From the IMG/VR virus record IMGVR_UViG_3300025873_000015, positions 1 to 36,288 of that record: DNA of 36,288 bases. One strand, given 5' to 3'. This stretch comes from a virus. Position 1 is the stretch's first letter, and every line of letters begins with the position of its first letter. The notes below the pieces were generated by a model, which ran no database searches, was not told the origin of the DNA, and saw only the letters and a list, made by a program, of their open reading frames with translations. Both the position numbers and the translations under genes were made by a program. Shown in pieces: positions 1 through 8,371 of the stretch.

Positions 1-25
1 CCCTTGAGCAATGGTTTGCTCGCGG
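1..25. repeat. Left copy of the terminal overlap (circular junction)
   Basis: Positions 1-25 match 36264-36288 at 22 of 25 bases. The differences are at 1/36264 (C/T), 16/36279 (T/C) and 22/36285 (G/A). On the minus strand each is a silent third-codon change (Gly, Gln, Arg). The simplest reading is that both ends sample the same locus of a circular or terminally redundant genome in a mixed population. Confidence 0.75.
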
Positions 26-93
26 TCTTCCTCCGGTCGAAGCTCGAAATCGACATAAAATCCATGTCTTTCTTCCGCCATCATATCGACCAT
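1..93 (-). CDS. N-terminal part of a 203-aa head/tail-region protein split by the window ends
   Basis: This is the first 31 codons of a protein whose remainder lies at the other end of the window (36263 down to 35745). Reading starts at ATG 93, behind an AGGGGA-type ribosome binding site, and runs off position 1 in frame. Its last eight residues, REQTIAQG, are encoded again at 36287-36264, directly before the MPIFKDVEF continuation. The joined protein would have 203 residues. It sits between the capsid/decoration genes and the head-tail adaptor, so a structural or assembly role is likely. I recognise no family. Confidence 0.8.
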   Translation of the reverse strand, partial: MVDMMAEERHGFYVDFELRPEEDREQTIAQG

Positions 94-117
94 CTTTTTC
101 CCCTTGGAATTAAAGAA

Positions 118-142
118 GGGGGTGCCTCACCGAGACACCCCC
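118..142 (-). terminator. Probable intrinsic terminator after the capsid/decoration genes
   Basis: In the leftward transcript this folds into an 11-bp stem (GGGGGUGUCUC with GAGGCACCCCC, one G-U pair) around a 3-nt loop. The U-rich stretch UUCUUU follows it. It lies 8 nt past the decoration gene stop and before the ATG at 93. The tail is imperfect, so it may be a partial terminator separating abundant head transcripts from tail genes. Confidence 0.6.
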
Positions 143-150
143 GACTAAAG

Positions 151-654
151 TTAAGCAGAGCTTCCGTCATCCATGAACGGACGCTGGATTTCGAATTCAG
201 CGAGTCCACTCGACGGGGTATCGACGGCAGAAGCACCAATGGCAAGTTTCACGCGATCCCCGGAAACAACAGCATCGTCAATGCTGCCTGCCGTGGAAGT
301 CGCGTAGACCAGACCATCGTCAGCATAACTGGCTAGAGCCTTGCCAACCGCCTTGCCGCCGATCTGATACCAGCCATATTGACTAGCAACATTGATCGAC
401 ATTGAGGTGGCAACCGGGCCGATGGCATTAGCAGCCAGAAGCGCGGTTGAATTGTCGTCTGCGTTGTACGTCACAAAGGAGCCTAGAACAGTAGATGCGA
501 CTCCCTTGAGGTAAACAAACTCACCGGCACCATAATCGGTGGAAGCGCGATCCACCGCCTCGACAATGGTTCCGAGTGGCTGGTTTTGAGTTGTCGAGGT
601 ATCAGCGATATTCTGCATCCCGACAATCGGATTAACAATTTGATAGTCAGACAT
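151..654 (-). CDS. Head decoration-like protein (167 aa)
   Basis: This small, neutral, Ala/Ser/Thr/Gly-rich protein has no charged helices or membrane segments. Its alternating pattern (VYLKGVAS, FVTYNADDNSTA, GWYQIGG) suggests a beta-rich fold. It starts at ATG 654 with AAGGA seven bases upstream. The gene directly follows the major capsid gene, where head decoration or stabilising proteins usually lie, and resembles that class in length and composition. The role rests on position and composition rather than a recognised motif. Confidence 0.55.
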   Translation of the reverse strand: MSDYQIVNPIVGMQNIADTSTTQNQPLGTIVEAVDRASTDYGAGEFVYLKGVASTVLGSFVTYNADDNSTALLAANAIGPVATSMSINVASQYGWYQIGGKAVGKALASYADDGLVYATSTAGSIDDAVVSGDRVKLAIGASAVDTPSSGLAEFEIQRPFMDDGSSA

Positions 655-692
655 GGTTTTTTCCTTTCAGGAAATAGAGTTTGAATGAAACG

Positions 693-791
693 AAGTATTG
701 CCGATTGTCTGGCAAGACTAAGCCTTCATTACACCCTGAAGTGAACGGTTCGATACTGTCATATTTCCTTGCCAGATAATCGGCAATACTT
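693..791 (-). other. Long mRNA hairpin enclosing the capsid gene stop codon
   Basis: Positions 693-716 and 768-791 are inverted copies of each other, 24 bases long with a single mismatch (707 against 777). The 51-base loop (717-767) contains the last capsid codons and the stop codon. In the leftward mRNA the upstream arm is capsid coding sequence and the downstream arm is intergenic. No U-tract follows, so it looks less like a terminator than a 3'-protecting or processing structure. The inverted copy may have arisen by local duplication. Confidence 0.65.
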
Positions 792-1692
792 GAGCATCTT
801 GGTTGACCGACGACTTTTCGGGGACTTCCGTCCAGTTTGCGTCACGATGGGCGCAAATGCCGATGTAGTCGGTGTTCAGGAAATACGCGTGAGCATCCGG
901 CATTCCAGCCGCCGAACTGTCATAGACCACATCCGCGCCTTTGTACTTCAACGAAGTAGTGCCGGTTTTCAGATCGGTCGTATTCGTATACCGCTGGATG
1001 CTGGTCTGACTATTGTCGAAGAACGTGAAGTAAGTATCGTCCATGACAATAAGATCAGGCATGTCGTTGTTACGCGTCAGGTTGAGCCACAACGGCAGCA
1101 TGAGGCTTTCGATAGTGGTCGAGCTTGGCGTAATAGCCCCACCGCCCTGTAACGGGCTGGCCGCAGATTGAAGGATGTTTTTCCAGAAGGTATAAGTCCC
1201 GGAAACAATCCCGCCAACAGTTCCCGTTCCAGCATCTGAAACGAGAGCCTGCAAACCGTTGATCTGGTTGGCAGTGGTGCCGTCGCTATAGATGTCGGTC
1301 GAGAAATTGTTGCCAGCGGTACGCATCGCATTCTTCAGCTTGTTCTTGACAAGCTTGATGATGCCTTCCTTGCCGCTGTTCTGCCGAATTTCCAATCCAG
1401 ACGCCACCACGTTAATGGCGACCTGTTTCCATGCGAAATTGGCAGCGGTAAACACTTCCGACTGAGCAATGTCGAGCGTGTCATATCCACTGTACCGCTG
1501 ATAAGTGCCATTCTCCGCATAGTCGAGCGGAATCTGGATTTCCCAGCCGCCGGAAATAAGATCGACGCGACCCTTTTCCGTCAGCCGCTGGTGCAGAGCG
1601 GTGTGGTTCGAGATGTTATCTTCAAGATAAGTGTTCTTGAAGTGGCGATAGGTAATCGCCGAGATTTCCGTAAACGAACTATTGGCTGGCAT
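718..1692 (-). CDS. Major capsid protein (324 aa)
   Basis: The length and composition fit an HK97-fold capsid protein of podovirus-like phages: an N-terminal helical stretch (NTYLEDNISNHTALHQRL), long beta-rich segments, and a C-terminal region with PIIWQGNMTVSNRSLQG. The order portal, small protein, scaffold, this gene, decoration protein is the canonical head module. Start ATG 1692 is preceded by AAAGGG. Its 3' end forms one arm of a long mRNA hairpin. The call rests mainly on gene order and overall sequence character. Confidence 0.8.
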   Translation of the reverse strand: MPANSSFTEISAITYRHFKNTYLEDNISNHTALHQRLTEKGRVDLISGGWEIQIPLDYAENGTYQRYSGYDTLDIAQSEVFTAANFAWKQVAINVVASGLEIRQNSGKEGIIKLVKNKLKNAMRTAGNNFSTDIYSDGTTANQINGLQALVSDAGTGTVGGIVSGTYTFWKNILQSAASPLQGGGAITPSSTTIESLMLPLWLNLTRNNDMPDLIVMDDTYFTFFDNSQTSIQRYTNTTDLKTGTTSLKYKGADVVYDSSAAGMPDAHAYFLNTDYIGICAHRDANWTEVPEKSSVNQDAQVLPIIWQGNMTVSNRSLQGVMKA

Positions 1693-1710
1693 GATAATGC
1701 CCTTTCATAT

Positions 1711-2760
1711 CTAGGCCGTCATGCGGTCATCTACCAAAGCTCCGATGAAATCATCAACACTTTTCGCTTTCGCAGCACCCGCTGGCAACGCGCCAGTGGC
1801 CTTGATGTTAGTACCCCCGGCCCGCTTTGCCGCCGTGGCGTCTTTCTTCGCCTTGGCGATCCGCTCGGCTTCGGATTTGGCCTTGCGGTCGACCTCAATC
1901 TTCCCGGAAACCTCGTCGTTGGTTGCCAGGGCCATTTTATAAGCCAACTCAAGATATTGATCGCTGGTCAGTCCGGGTTTACTCTCACGCAGAGCGGAAA
2001 CAATCGGGACCATCTCTCTTTCAAGTTCTGCATAAAACGGATTCGCTGTCGCGAAGTCATTTATGACACCTGAAACGACTCGGCCTTCTTGCTCCAACTG
2101 CTGGTTCTGCTGTTGTGCGAAATGATTCTCGAAACCTTCGATGCGTTGCCGCATTTCGAGCATTTGAGGATCGACGGCGTATTCACCGCCGCTTTCATTC
2201 AAGGCAGAAACCGGAATTCCACGCTGTTCAAGCAGATAGCGCGTAAAACCAACGGGGTCTGCATCTGCATAATCGGAAAGGGCGAAAAGCTGACCTATGG
2301 CGGTGCCTTCATCCATTCCGTTCATTGCAAACTGCTGACGCCGGGGCGCAATGGTCTGCTCCAACTTGTCGTAAAATTTCCGCTGTTCTGCTACTTCCAT
2401 TGTCTTCCGCGTGTAGTCCGCTTCTTGCGCCCTGACGCGATCTGAAATCCATTGCTGGTTTTCAGGCGGCAAGGCATAAAAAGTTTCGCGGTCCTTCGCA
2501 GACATGGATTGCGGGGCTGTGATGGTCTGATTATCAGGTTCAGAGCCTTCGCTGTCTGCGTCATCCGTTGCTTCCACAACGGTATCTTTATCGGGTGTAG
2601 ACACCCCCGATTCTTCAGTGGGCGTGACTTCAGGAGTCGCGACCTCGACCTTGGGGGAGCCGATCACGGCATCCTCCGAATTCAAGGCGTCGAACTGAGC
2701 GCCCATGAAATCATCCATAGACTCCGTTTCGACAACGACATCTTCCACATCATCCGCCAT
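1711..2760 (-). CDS. Scaffolding protein (349 aa)
   Basis: The protein has a very acidic N-terminal third (about residues 1-80, rich in D, E, T and V), a central helical and Gln-rich section (FAQQQNQQLEQEG) and a basic Ala/Lys-rich C-terminal part (about 290-330). That layout is typical of phage scaffolding proteins, whose basic tail contacts the capsid shell. It lies directly before the capsid gene. ATG 2760 is preferred over GTG 2763 because AGAGGGA lies about 8 bases before the ATG. Confidence 0.75.
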   Translation of the reverse strand: MADDVEDVVVETESMDDFMGAQFDALNSEDAVIGSPKVEVATPEVTPTEESGVSTPDKDTVVEATDDADSEGSEPDNQTITAPQSMSAKDRETFYALPPENQQWISDRVRAQEADYTRKTMEVAEQRKFYDKLEQTIAPRRQQFAMNGMDEGTAIGQLFALSDYADADPVGFTRYLLEQRGIPVSALNESGGEYAVDPQMLEMRQRIEGFENHFAQQQNQQLEQEGRVVSGVINDFATANPFYAELEREMVPIVSALRESKPGLTSDQYLELAYKMALATNDEVSGKIEVDRKAKSEAERIAKAKKDATAAKRAGGTNIKATGALPAGAAKAKSVDDFIGALVDDRMTA

Positions 2761-2772
2761 CACGGTTTCCCT

Positions 2773-3102
2773 CTAAAAATCAATCTGTCGGGCAATCGCA
2801 TCCACCGACTTGTCTATCGCCGCGTCCATCGACGCCTCTATTCGCTTTTTCCCGTTCTTCTTAACGTCCTCGAATTCACCTTTTTCGTGAACCCGGCAAC
2901 CGTGCAATTCCAGATTCTCTCTGTGTTCGCGACGGCCATCAATGGTCTTGCCTGTTATCGGGCAGTCATATGGCTGGTAGTCCCCCGCCACATACGGCGC
3001 AGCAAGGTGGGACCGCTTCAAGGAATAATCGATCTGGACCCTGCGCGAACGTGGCTTGGCCGTCCATTCGATATCATCATATTTGTCACCGTAAACGCTC
3101 AT
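2773..3102 (-). CDS. Small portal-scaffold intergenic protein with a Cys/His motif (109 aa)
   Basis: The protein is unrecognised. The middle carries DCPITGKTIDGRREHRENL followed by GCRVHEKGE, with two Cys and two His residues that could bind zinc. The C-terminal part is charged and helical. Its ATG overlaps the portal stop as ATGA, so it is translationally coupled to the portal. Small proteins at this position occur in related podovirus-like genomes, probably as assembly factors; that is inference from position. Confidence 0.7.
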   Translation of the reverse strand: MSVYGDKYDDIEWTAKPRSRRVQIDYSLKRSHLAAPYVAGDYQPYDCPITGKTIDGRREHRENLELHGCRVHEKGEFEDVKKNGKKRIEASMDAAIDKSVDAIARQIDF

Positions 3103-5483
3103 TGCAGCACCGGCTCAATGAAATCTTCGTCATCATCGTCCATGACCATCACGGTGGTTTCTGCCAGCGGCATACCCCCGACATCGCGTGTCGCGGAAAC
3201 GACTTCATTAATCCTGGCCATTATCTCGGACGCTCGCGCCAGAGCTTCTTCAGGGCTGGTCATATTAACTTCAGGCCCGTTGAATTCGGCCATGATCGCC
3301 TTCGCCAGATCAACCTGACGCTGCTTGTCGGCCTCACCCGCCTCGAATTCCATCTTTTCACGCGCCATCTGCATATCGGCCTGAATTTTCATGCCAAGAT
3401 CAGGTTCAGGCTTCTGCGCCTCGAATTCCCTCAAAGCCATATCGCGCTCTTTCAGCCCGATCTCCTGTTCCTGTATCATCAGGGACGCTTGCTGGACTTT
3501 CGCATCCAGTTGCATCTTGTCTGCTGCCAGGCGTGTTTTCTGTTGCGTATCCTGGGCCTTGGTCGCAGAATTCTGCTGCTCCATTTGTATCTTCGCCTGT
3601 TCGGCCTGCATCTTCATCTGCTCGGCTTGAGCCGCCGCTTGTTGTTCCATCTGCTGGGCCTGTATCTCCTGACCACTCCCCGCAGCACCGGAGTCATCCC
3701 CGTCTTCCCCGATCATATCAAGGGCATCCTCGACTTCACGGCCCATCCGGAACCGCCTGACCGCAGACATCAGCAACGACTTGGCCGCATCAAGCGGCAA
3801 ATACCCCGCCGCGACCGCCGGGCCGGCATTGCTGATGAATGTCGAAATCCCGCTTAACAACTCGGTCACCGACTTCTGATCCATCGCCTGATCCCCGGCA
3901 ATGGTGGAATCAGTCTCAATATCAACCCGGTACGAACGCTGCTTATCGTCGCGCAAGACTTGCATACACTCGTCCCAGGTCGGTTTCTGGAGTATCTCCT
4001 CCAACTGGGTCGGTATCGGCTGCTGTTGCTGGGCCATCATCTGAGCCTGTTGCTGCGCCATCATCCTTTCTTCCGGCGAAGGCAGCTTGATGTCGGTCAT
4101 CATGGCAATACTGTCGGGACTGAAATGCTCCGAGATAATCTCCGCAGCAAGACGGACAAGGCCGCGAGCATATCGCTGAACTTCACGACCCATATCGTCC
4201 AGGCGCATGGTGCCGAACTGAACCTTGAGTTGCTGCGCCCCCAGTGTCTCGGACGAAGCCGTGGAACCGCGCATGATGTCGGCAATTCCGGTGATTTCAT
4301 AGATGGTTTTCTTGATTTGCTCGCGCTGATTGTAAAGTTCGTTCAAAACCCCTGCGATCTTCTCAATCGGCCACATCCAGACCGCTTTATCCAGCCCACC
4401 CGACTGCATAAGCGGCAGCACATCCTGCGCGGGGATCATCATATTCTCCCCGGAGTCCATCAAATTGGACATTTCCGTGATCGTGCTGTCGTAAATGCCG
4501 CGCACCTTGCAGGCGGCGATAATGCCGGATATTCTGCGCGTGATATTGTCCAGTTCGTTGGCCTGATCACGGTAAAACCGAAACGGCTCGACCGGGACAA
4601 GACTGTCCGTGTTTTCAGTCGAATACAGGGGCCGCGGCGTCGGGAAAAACCCGCGAAGCTGCAAAGGATCGGGGTCCGTCTTCAACGGGCGCTCCTTCAC
4701 GCTCTTGGAGATGAAAATCACCTCTTTCTGGCGACTACACCATATTTCCCACACCGTTGCCCGCTTGAACGTGTCGGCGACAACATCGCCGTCCTTATCT
4801 TCCATGCCAATCGGCGTGTAGTCAAGCTCGACCTCGTCGCCGATCTTGTCGCCGAACTTGTCGCGCAAATCGTCTCGCGTCATCAAATGGCTGAATGCAA
4901 CCCATTCGACTTCTTCCCATGTGCGACCGGGACCGTGGCGGAAATCAGCCCAGTTGACATGCTGAAACTTCACCTCCTCGCTCTTCAAATCATCGTATGG
5001 GTCGCCCATTTCGTCGGATTCTTCGCTGAACACCGGATCGTACCGCACCCGCGTAACGCCGCGTCCGCAAATCTGCTGATCCTTGATCGCCAAGCGCATG
5101 TACCGGTCGAAATCGCAATCATCCATCGTGAACGACAACGCCCGCTCCAGAACCTCGGAGATTTCCTTGCCAACCGGGTCAGCGTCCCGGTAGCGCCGCC
5201 GAACATCCGGCGTCGGAGACTGATTATACAACGCCGGGCAAATCGTCTGGATGTTGGAATATAAAATGTTGTAGCGATTGGAAGACGAATAGCGCCGCTC
5301 GTTCTGCGATTTCTCGTCGCGGTACCGCTCCTGGACATCTTTCGCGCGTTCGCGCCAGTTTTTCTCGACCTTATCGCTCAGATCAAGCTCGGCAATCCAG
5401 CGAGCGACAACGCCGGGTGCGCCCTTGCCCGCATCTTCCGGGGTGACTAACGTGCCGCCTTGAGCGTCCATATTATCAGGCAT
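3099..5483 (-). CDS. Portal protein (794 aa)
   Basis: This is the dodecameric ring at the capsid vertex through which DNA enters and leaves. The protein is large, like P22-type portals (about 725 aa), and starts with a helical segment followed by SSSNRYNILYSNIQTICPALYNQ-type sequence (given here only in outline). The long C-terminal half (about 500-700) is rich in Gln, Ala and Met and forms a predicted coiled coil resembling the barrel of large portals. It lies immediately downstream of terminase and upstream of the scaffold and capsid genes. It overlaps the 54-aa gene upstream by 8 bases. Confidence 0.88.
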   Translation of the reverse strand: MPDNMDAQGGTLVTPEDAGKGAPGVVARWIAELDLSDKVEKNWRERAKDVQERYRDEKSQNERRYSSSNRYNILYSNIQTICPALYNQSPTPDVRRRYRDADPVGKEISEVLERALSFTMDDCDFDRYMRLAIKDQQICGRGVTRVRYDPVFSEESDEMGDPYDDLKSEEVKFQHVNWADFRHGPGRTWEEVEWVAFSHLMTRDDLRDKFGDKIGDEVELDYTPIGMEDKDGDVVADTFKRATVWEIWCSRQKEVIFISKSVKERPLKTDPDPLQLRGFFPTPRPLYSTENTDSLVPVEPFRFYRDQANELDNITRRISGIIAACKVRGIYDSTITEMSNLMDSGENMMIPAQDVLPLMQSGGLDKAVWMWPIEKIAGVLNELYNQREQIKKTIYEITGIADIMRGSTASSETLGAQQLKVQFGTMRLDDMGREVQRYARGLVRLAAEIISEHFSPDSIAMMTDIKLPSPEERMMAQQQAQMMAQQQQPIPTQLEEILQKPTWDECMQVLRDDKQRSYRVDIETDSTIAGDQAMDQKSVTELLSGISTFISNAGPAVAAGYLPLDAAKSLLMSAVRRFRMGREVEDALDMIGEDGDDSGAAGSGQEIQAQQMEQQAAAQAEQMKMQAEQAKIQMEQQNSATKAQDTQQKTRLAADKMQLDAKVQQASLMIQEQEIGLKERDMALREFEAQKPEPDLGMKIQADMQMAREKMEFEAGEADKQRQVDLAKAIMAEFNGPEVNMTSPEEALARASEIMARINEVVSATRDVGGMPLAETTVMVMDDDDEDFIEPVLQ

Positions 5484-5640
5484 ATCCGCCTTTTTTCCCG
5501 TTGCTACTCAGCGCCGTCATCATGTCAGCCCTATTGTACTTCTTAGCCACACGCTGCGAAATTCCGGCCTTCTTGGCGAACTTCGGATTGTTCGCCGCTG
5601 CGGCCATGAATTTCTTCTGTTTCTTCGATGTGCTGGGCAT
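5476..5640 (-). CDS. Small basic Lys/Ala-rich protein between terminase and portal (54 aa)
   Basis: The N-terminus MPSTSKKQKKFMAAAANNP continues with KFAKKAG, a pattern seen in short DUF3008-like phage proteins of unknown function. It starts at ATG 5640 and ends by overlapping the portal start. It is strongly basic, with no membrane segment and no cysteine. It may bind nucleic acid or packaging components, but no function is demonstrated for this type. Confidence 0.75.
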   Translation of the reverse strand: MPSTSKKQKKFMAAAANNPKFAKKAGISQRVAKKYNRADMMTALSSNGKKGGYA

Positions 5641-5671
5641 TCGCAATTATTGCCTCAAATCAGGAAACTTG

Positions 5672-7051
5672 TCAATCATACCTGGCCCTCCGCTTGCTGA
5701 CCGATTTCATCAGGTCGTTCATGGTCATGGTGGACGGCCCACCGATGGTCAATGTCGGGTTCAATATGGGAGCCTTGGGCTTGACCGGCTCCCTCCAGAC
5801 CCACGCCAGATACCGCAGCGCATCCGCGAAGTGATTTGTCCAATCATGGACGGGCCGGTCCCGGAAGCATTTTTGCTCATCGTCCCATTCTCTTCGGAAC
5901 TGCCCCAAGGCATTCAAGAAATCTTCCTGATCCTCGTCAATCCACAAGCGCGGGAACAGATGCCGCGCCGCCAGGATGCCTTGCATTTCAGTGTTGGTGT
6001 TTCGCAGGATATTCACGCTTTTAAGGCCGTGGTCCTTGGTCAGTTGCTCGTACACCGACCGCCCAGCTGCCGCCAGCGTCCTGGCCTGCGCATCATGGGG
6101 GAGCCAGTGCCGGGAATATTCGTAAGGCTTGTCGGAAATGACCCCGGCGTAATGCTCAAGATTATGACCATTTGCGCTATAGGTATCGATGATCCGCACT
6201 TCGTTGGCGATGATCTGCACGAATAGAATAATCGTATCGTCCGAATAGCCAATATCCCAAACGGTCATCACAGGGAGATCGGGGTCATATTCGACCTCGC
6301 AAATACGGCCTTCGGATCGTGCCACCGATAGTTCCGTACCATAAAAGCTGCCAAGAATAGCGGCCTCGAAGCTGCACATATATTCCTGTTCGAATTGAGC
6401 CGCACCAAAGTCGGCGCCGTAAAGCGCGACATATTCCGCTCTGATTTCGTTAAGCTGCGCCTCTGCGAAAGCGCCAGTGTCCACGACATTCGATATCTCG
6501 GCAAACCAGCCTTCAGTCCTCATGCCGTAATTATACATCTCGAATGCGTGATTCTTGCCGCGCGGCGTTGTGACAAACATCGCCCAACCATTATTCTCTC
6601 GCAGCATTGGGCTGATGTAGCCCCAGGCCGATGGGTTAGCCAATGCCCACTCGGAAAACGTAATGCCAGCCACACTAGCGCCGACCAAGGAATTGTACCG
6701 GTCCGATCCGATCACTTGCCATGTCGCGCCATTCTTGAACCGAATGAACATCTCCCCCTCGTTCGTCACCTCACGCAATTCCTCGGGGAATGCTTCATCG
6801 ATCCGGCGCAGCCCTGTATGCGGATTGACCGCCGACCAGATTGCTTTGCGAGCCTGGGCGAATTCAGGAAGGCATGTCCAGTATGTTGCCGGGCGGTCTA
6901 TCAATGCCTGGAACGTCACATCAAGCGCGATTTCATCCTTGCCCCAGCGACGGTGCGCGATGGATATGGCTCGTTTATTCTCCATCCCGCCGTCAACCAT
7001 GTATTTATGCAGCGGAGCCTGATATTTCCTGATGCGGCGCTGAACTATCAT
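5672..7051 (-). CDS. Terminase large subunit (459 aa)
   Basis: This is the packaging ATPase and nuclease. A deviant Walker A lies at residues 33-40 (HRRWGKDE), and Walker B with the catalytic Glu at 130-136 (ITFSEWA, E134). The RNase H-like nuclease domain begins at VWDIGYSDDT (Asp266, with Asp271/272) and its final acidic motif lies in HDWTNHFADALRYL (about 402-415). The length matches compact phage terminases. Its ATG overlaps the small subunit stop as ATGA. The packaging strategy cannot be decided from the sequence alone. Confidence 0.92.
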   Translation of the reverse strand: MIVQRRIRKYQAPLHKYMVDGGMENKRAISIAHRRWGKDEIALDVTFQALIDRPATYWTCLPEFAQARKAIWSAVNPHTGLRRIDEAFPEELREVTNEGEMFIRFKNGATWQVIGSDRYNSLVGASVAGITFSEWALANPSAWGYISPMLRENNGWAMFVTTPRGKNHAFEMYNYGMRTEGWFAEISNVVDTGAFAEAQLNEIRAEYVALYGADFGAAQFEQEYMCSFEAAILGSFYGTELSVARSEGRICEVEYDPDLPVMTVWDIGYSDDTIILFVQIIANEVRIIDTYSANGHNLEHYAGVISDKPYEYSRHWLPHDAQARTLAAAGRSVYEQLTKDHGLKSVNILRNTNTEMQGILAARHLFPRLWIDEDQEDFLNALGQFRREWDDEQKCFRDRPVHDWTNHFADALRYLAWVWREPVKPKAPILNPTLTIGGPSTMTMNDLMKSVSKRRARYD

Positions 7052-7404
7052 TTCTCGTAGATATTCTGGATTGACCAGCTTACATCGCCGCTATGTTCGA
7101 TCTCGCTTTTTTCCTTCCAGCCCATTTGCGTCTTGGCCCAGAGAGTCGCTGCCGTCATATTCCCCGCTAGGGCCGCGTTGAATATTGACCCACCGATTTT
7201 GACGTTGGCCTTGATCTTTGAGGTTGCCAGTTCTCTGGGGAAATGCTTCCGCAGGGTCTTGTCGTCAATCCCATCCCCGATGCAAAGCGCAATGCCTTCA
7301 TGCGGAATGCCCACGGCGCACATGAGACTGACCGTCTTCCGATCATCATCGGTCGGCTTGTAGGCTGGCCGACCGTTCGGTTTTCCTGTGGCTTTACGAG
7401 GCAT
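7048..7404 (-). CDS. Terminase small subunit (118 aa)
   Basis: The N-terminus GRPAYKPTDDDRKTVSLM leads into a helix-turn-helix (GIPHEGIALCIG, then DKTLRKHFPREL), the usual DNA-recognition domain of small terminases. A helical segment (AGNMTAATLWAKTQMGW) follows for oligomerisation. It lies directly before and overlaps the large subunit, which supports the call. It overlaps the end of the glycosyltransferase gene by 11 bases. Confidence 0.85.
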   Translation of the reverse strand: MPRKATGKPNGRPAYKPTDDDRKTVSLMCAVGIPHEGIALCIGDGIDDKTLRKHFPRELATSKIKANVKIGGSIFNAALAGNMTAATLWAKTQMGWKEKSEIEHSGDVSWSIQNIYEK

Positions 7405-8371
7405 CGGCCAATAGAGGGGAAAAAGTCTCCCCGCTCTCCTCTAGTTTGGCCTGTTGGCCGGTGTTTTTCTTTTTTAATATCATCTCGTAATTATTAACAC
7501 CAGATGGTATTTCAGCATCTTGTTTCCGGATAAGTTTATTCCGCTTGAACGGCCCATAATCAACGTGATGGTGTATCCTTCCGAACTTATGAACCAACCT
7601 TGAAACGTCTGGATGGGTTGTTATCATCATCTGAGATTTGCCTATAGTCCCGGTTTGAGAATATTTTTGCCCTTTTTGTGGTTTATCGTCCGCTTGATAA
7701 AGTTCGGAAGTATTGCCGCCAGACAGGGATTGGGTCGACATCTTTTCTTGTAGGAATGCGTTAAATTGAATGGTGCACCATTTAGCCTTTAGCATATCCA
7801 AAGAGAGGATAGTGTCCTCGTTATATCGCCCACGCCACCGGAACGGAACATCGTTCCTGATAAAATTACAGGAATATATACGCGTATTGGTAATAAACGG
7901 AGGAACTTTCGACCGAGACGGAGCAAACATATAATAATTAGGCCCAGCCATAGATACGTTCTCATATCTCAGGCAGAAATCTTCCATTGCCTTAAAGAAC
8001 GAGCTGCTGGCAACTTTGACCTTTTCATTTTTGTTAAGCCGCCTGAAACTTCTAATATTATCGTCCATTACCCAATGCCAGCTATGGCCGTTTGACTTTG
8101 AGTGATCCCACGCAAAATTTCTTACTGGCCCAGCCCCGGTTGATTTTGCCAGCCCATGATTGTCGCAGAGTTCATATTTATCTTTATAAGACATATCCAA
8201 CTCGACCGCCGTGGTCAATAAATCCATTGATTTAATAGCTTTCCTGTACTCGTCCATTTGGCTTGGCTCGACCACAACATTGTGCTTGATACCCATATAA
8301 GTTAGATATTTTGATGTCATCATATGCTCTGACCGGCTTTTGCTGGGAATATATATAGGGAAGTCACCCAT
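7394..8371 (-). CDS. TET-associated-type glycosyltransferase, GT-A fold (325 aa)
   Basis: The start (FPIYIPSKSRS, then YMGIKHNVVVEPSQ) and the later GPVRNFAWDHS and WHWVMDDNIRSF (DD at 103-104, the probable metal/sugar-nucleotide site) match the layout I recall for the GREB1-like/TET-associated glycosyltransferases. Those are proposed to add sugars to modified DNA bases. YNEDTILSLDML (183-194) would supply further acidic residues. The gene overlaps the ParB-like gene by 8 bases. It is AT-richer than its neighbours: the 60-base row at 7741 has 23 G+C by my count. No TET/JBP oxygenase was found, so the substrate is open. Confidence 0.65.
   Translation of the reverse strand: MGDFPIYIPSKSRSEHMMTSKYLTYMGIKHNVVVEPSQMDEYRKAIKSMDLLTTAVELDMSYKDKYELCDNHGLAKSTGAGPVRNFAWDHSKSNGHSWHWVMDDNIRSFRRLNKNEKVKVASSSFFKAMEDFCLRYENVSMAGPNYYMFAPSRSKVPPFITNTRIYSCNFIRNDVPFRWRGRYNEDTILSLDMLKAKWCTIQFNAFLQEKMSTQSLSGGNTSELYQADDKPQKGQKYSQTGTIGKSQMMITTHPDVSRLVHKFGRIHHHVDYGPFKRNKLIRKQDAEIPSGVNNYEMILKKKNTGQQAKLEESGETFSPLLADAS

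Noticed and set aside
2970-3857. Open frame of 295 codons on the plus strand
   Set aside because: It is antisense to the small Cys/His protein and the portal coiled coil. Its Leu/His repeats merely mirror Gln/Met-rich codons.
3960-5264. Open frame of 434 codons on the plus strand opposite the portal gene
   Set aside because: It is a shadow of the portal reading frame: no ribosome binding site, a low-complexity His/Leu/Arg-rich product, and opposite to every neighbouring gene.
7394-8371. Glycosyltransferase as a capsule- or LPS-modifying serotype-conversion enzyme
   Set aside because: There is no membrane segment or partner flippase. The ParB-like partner and sequence pattern point to the DNA-modification-associated family instead.
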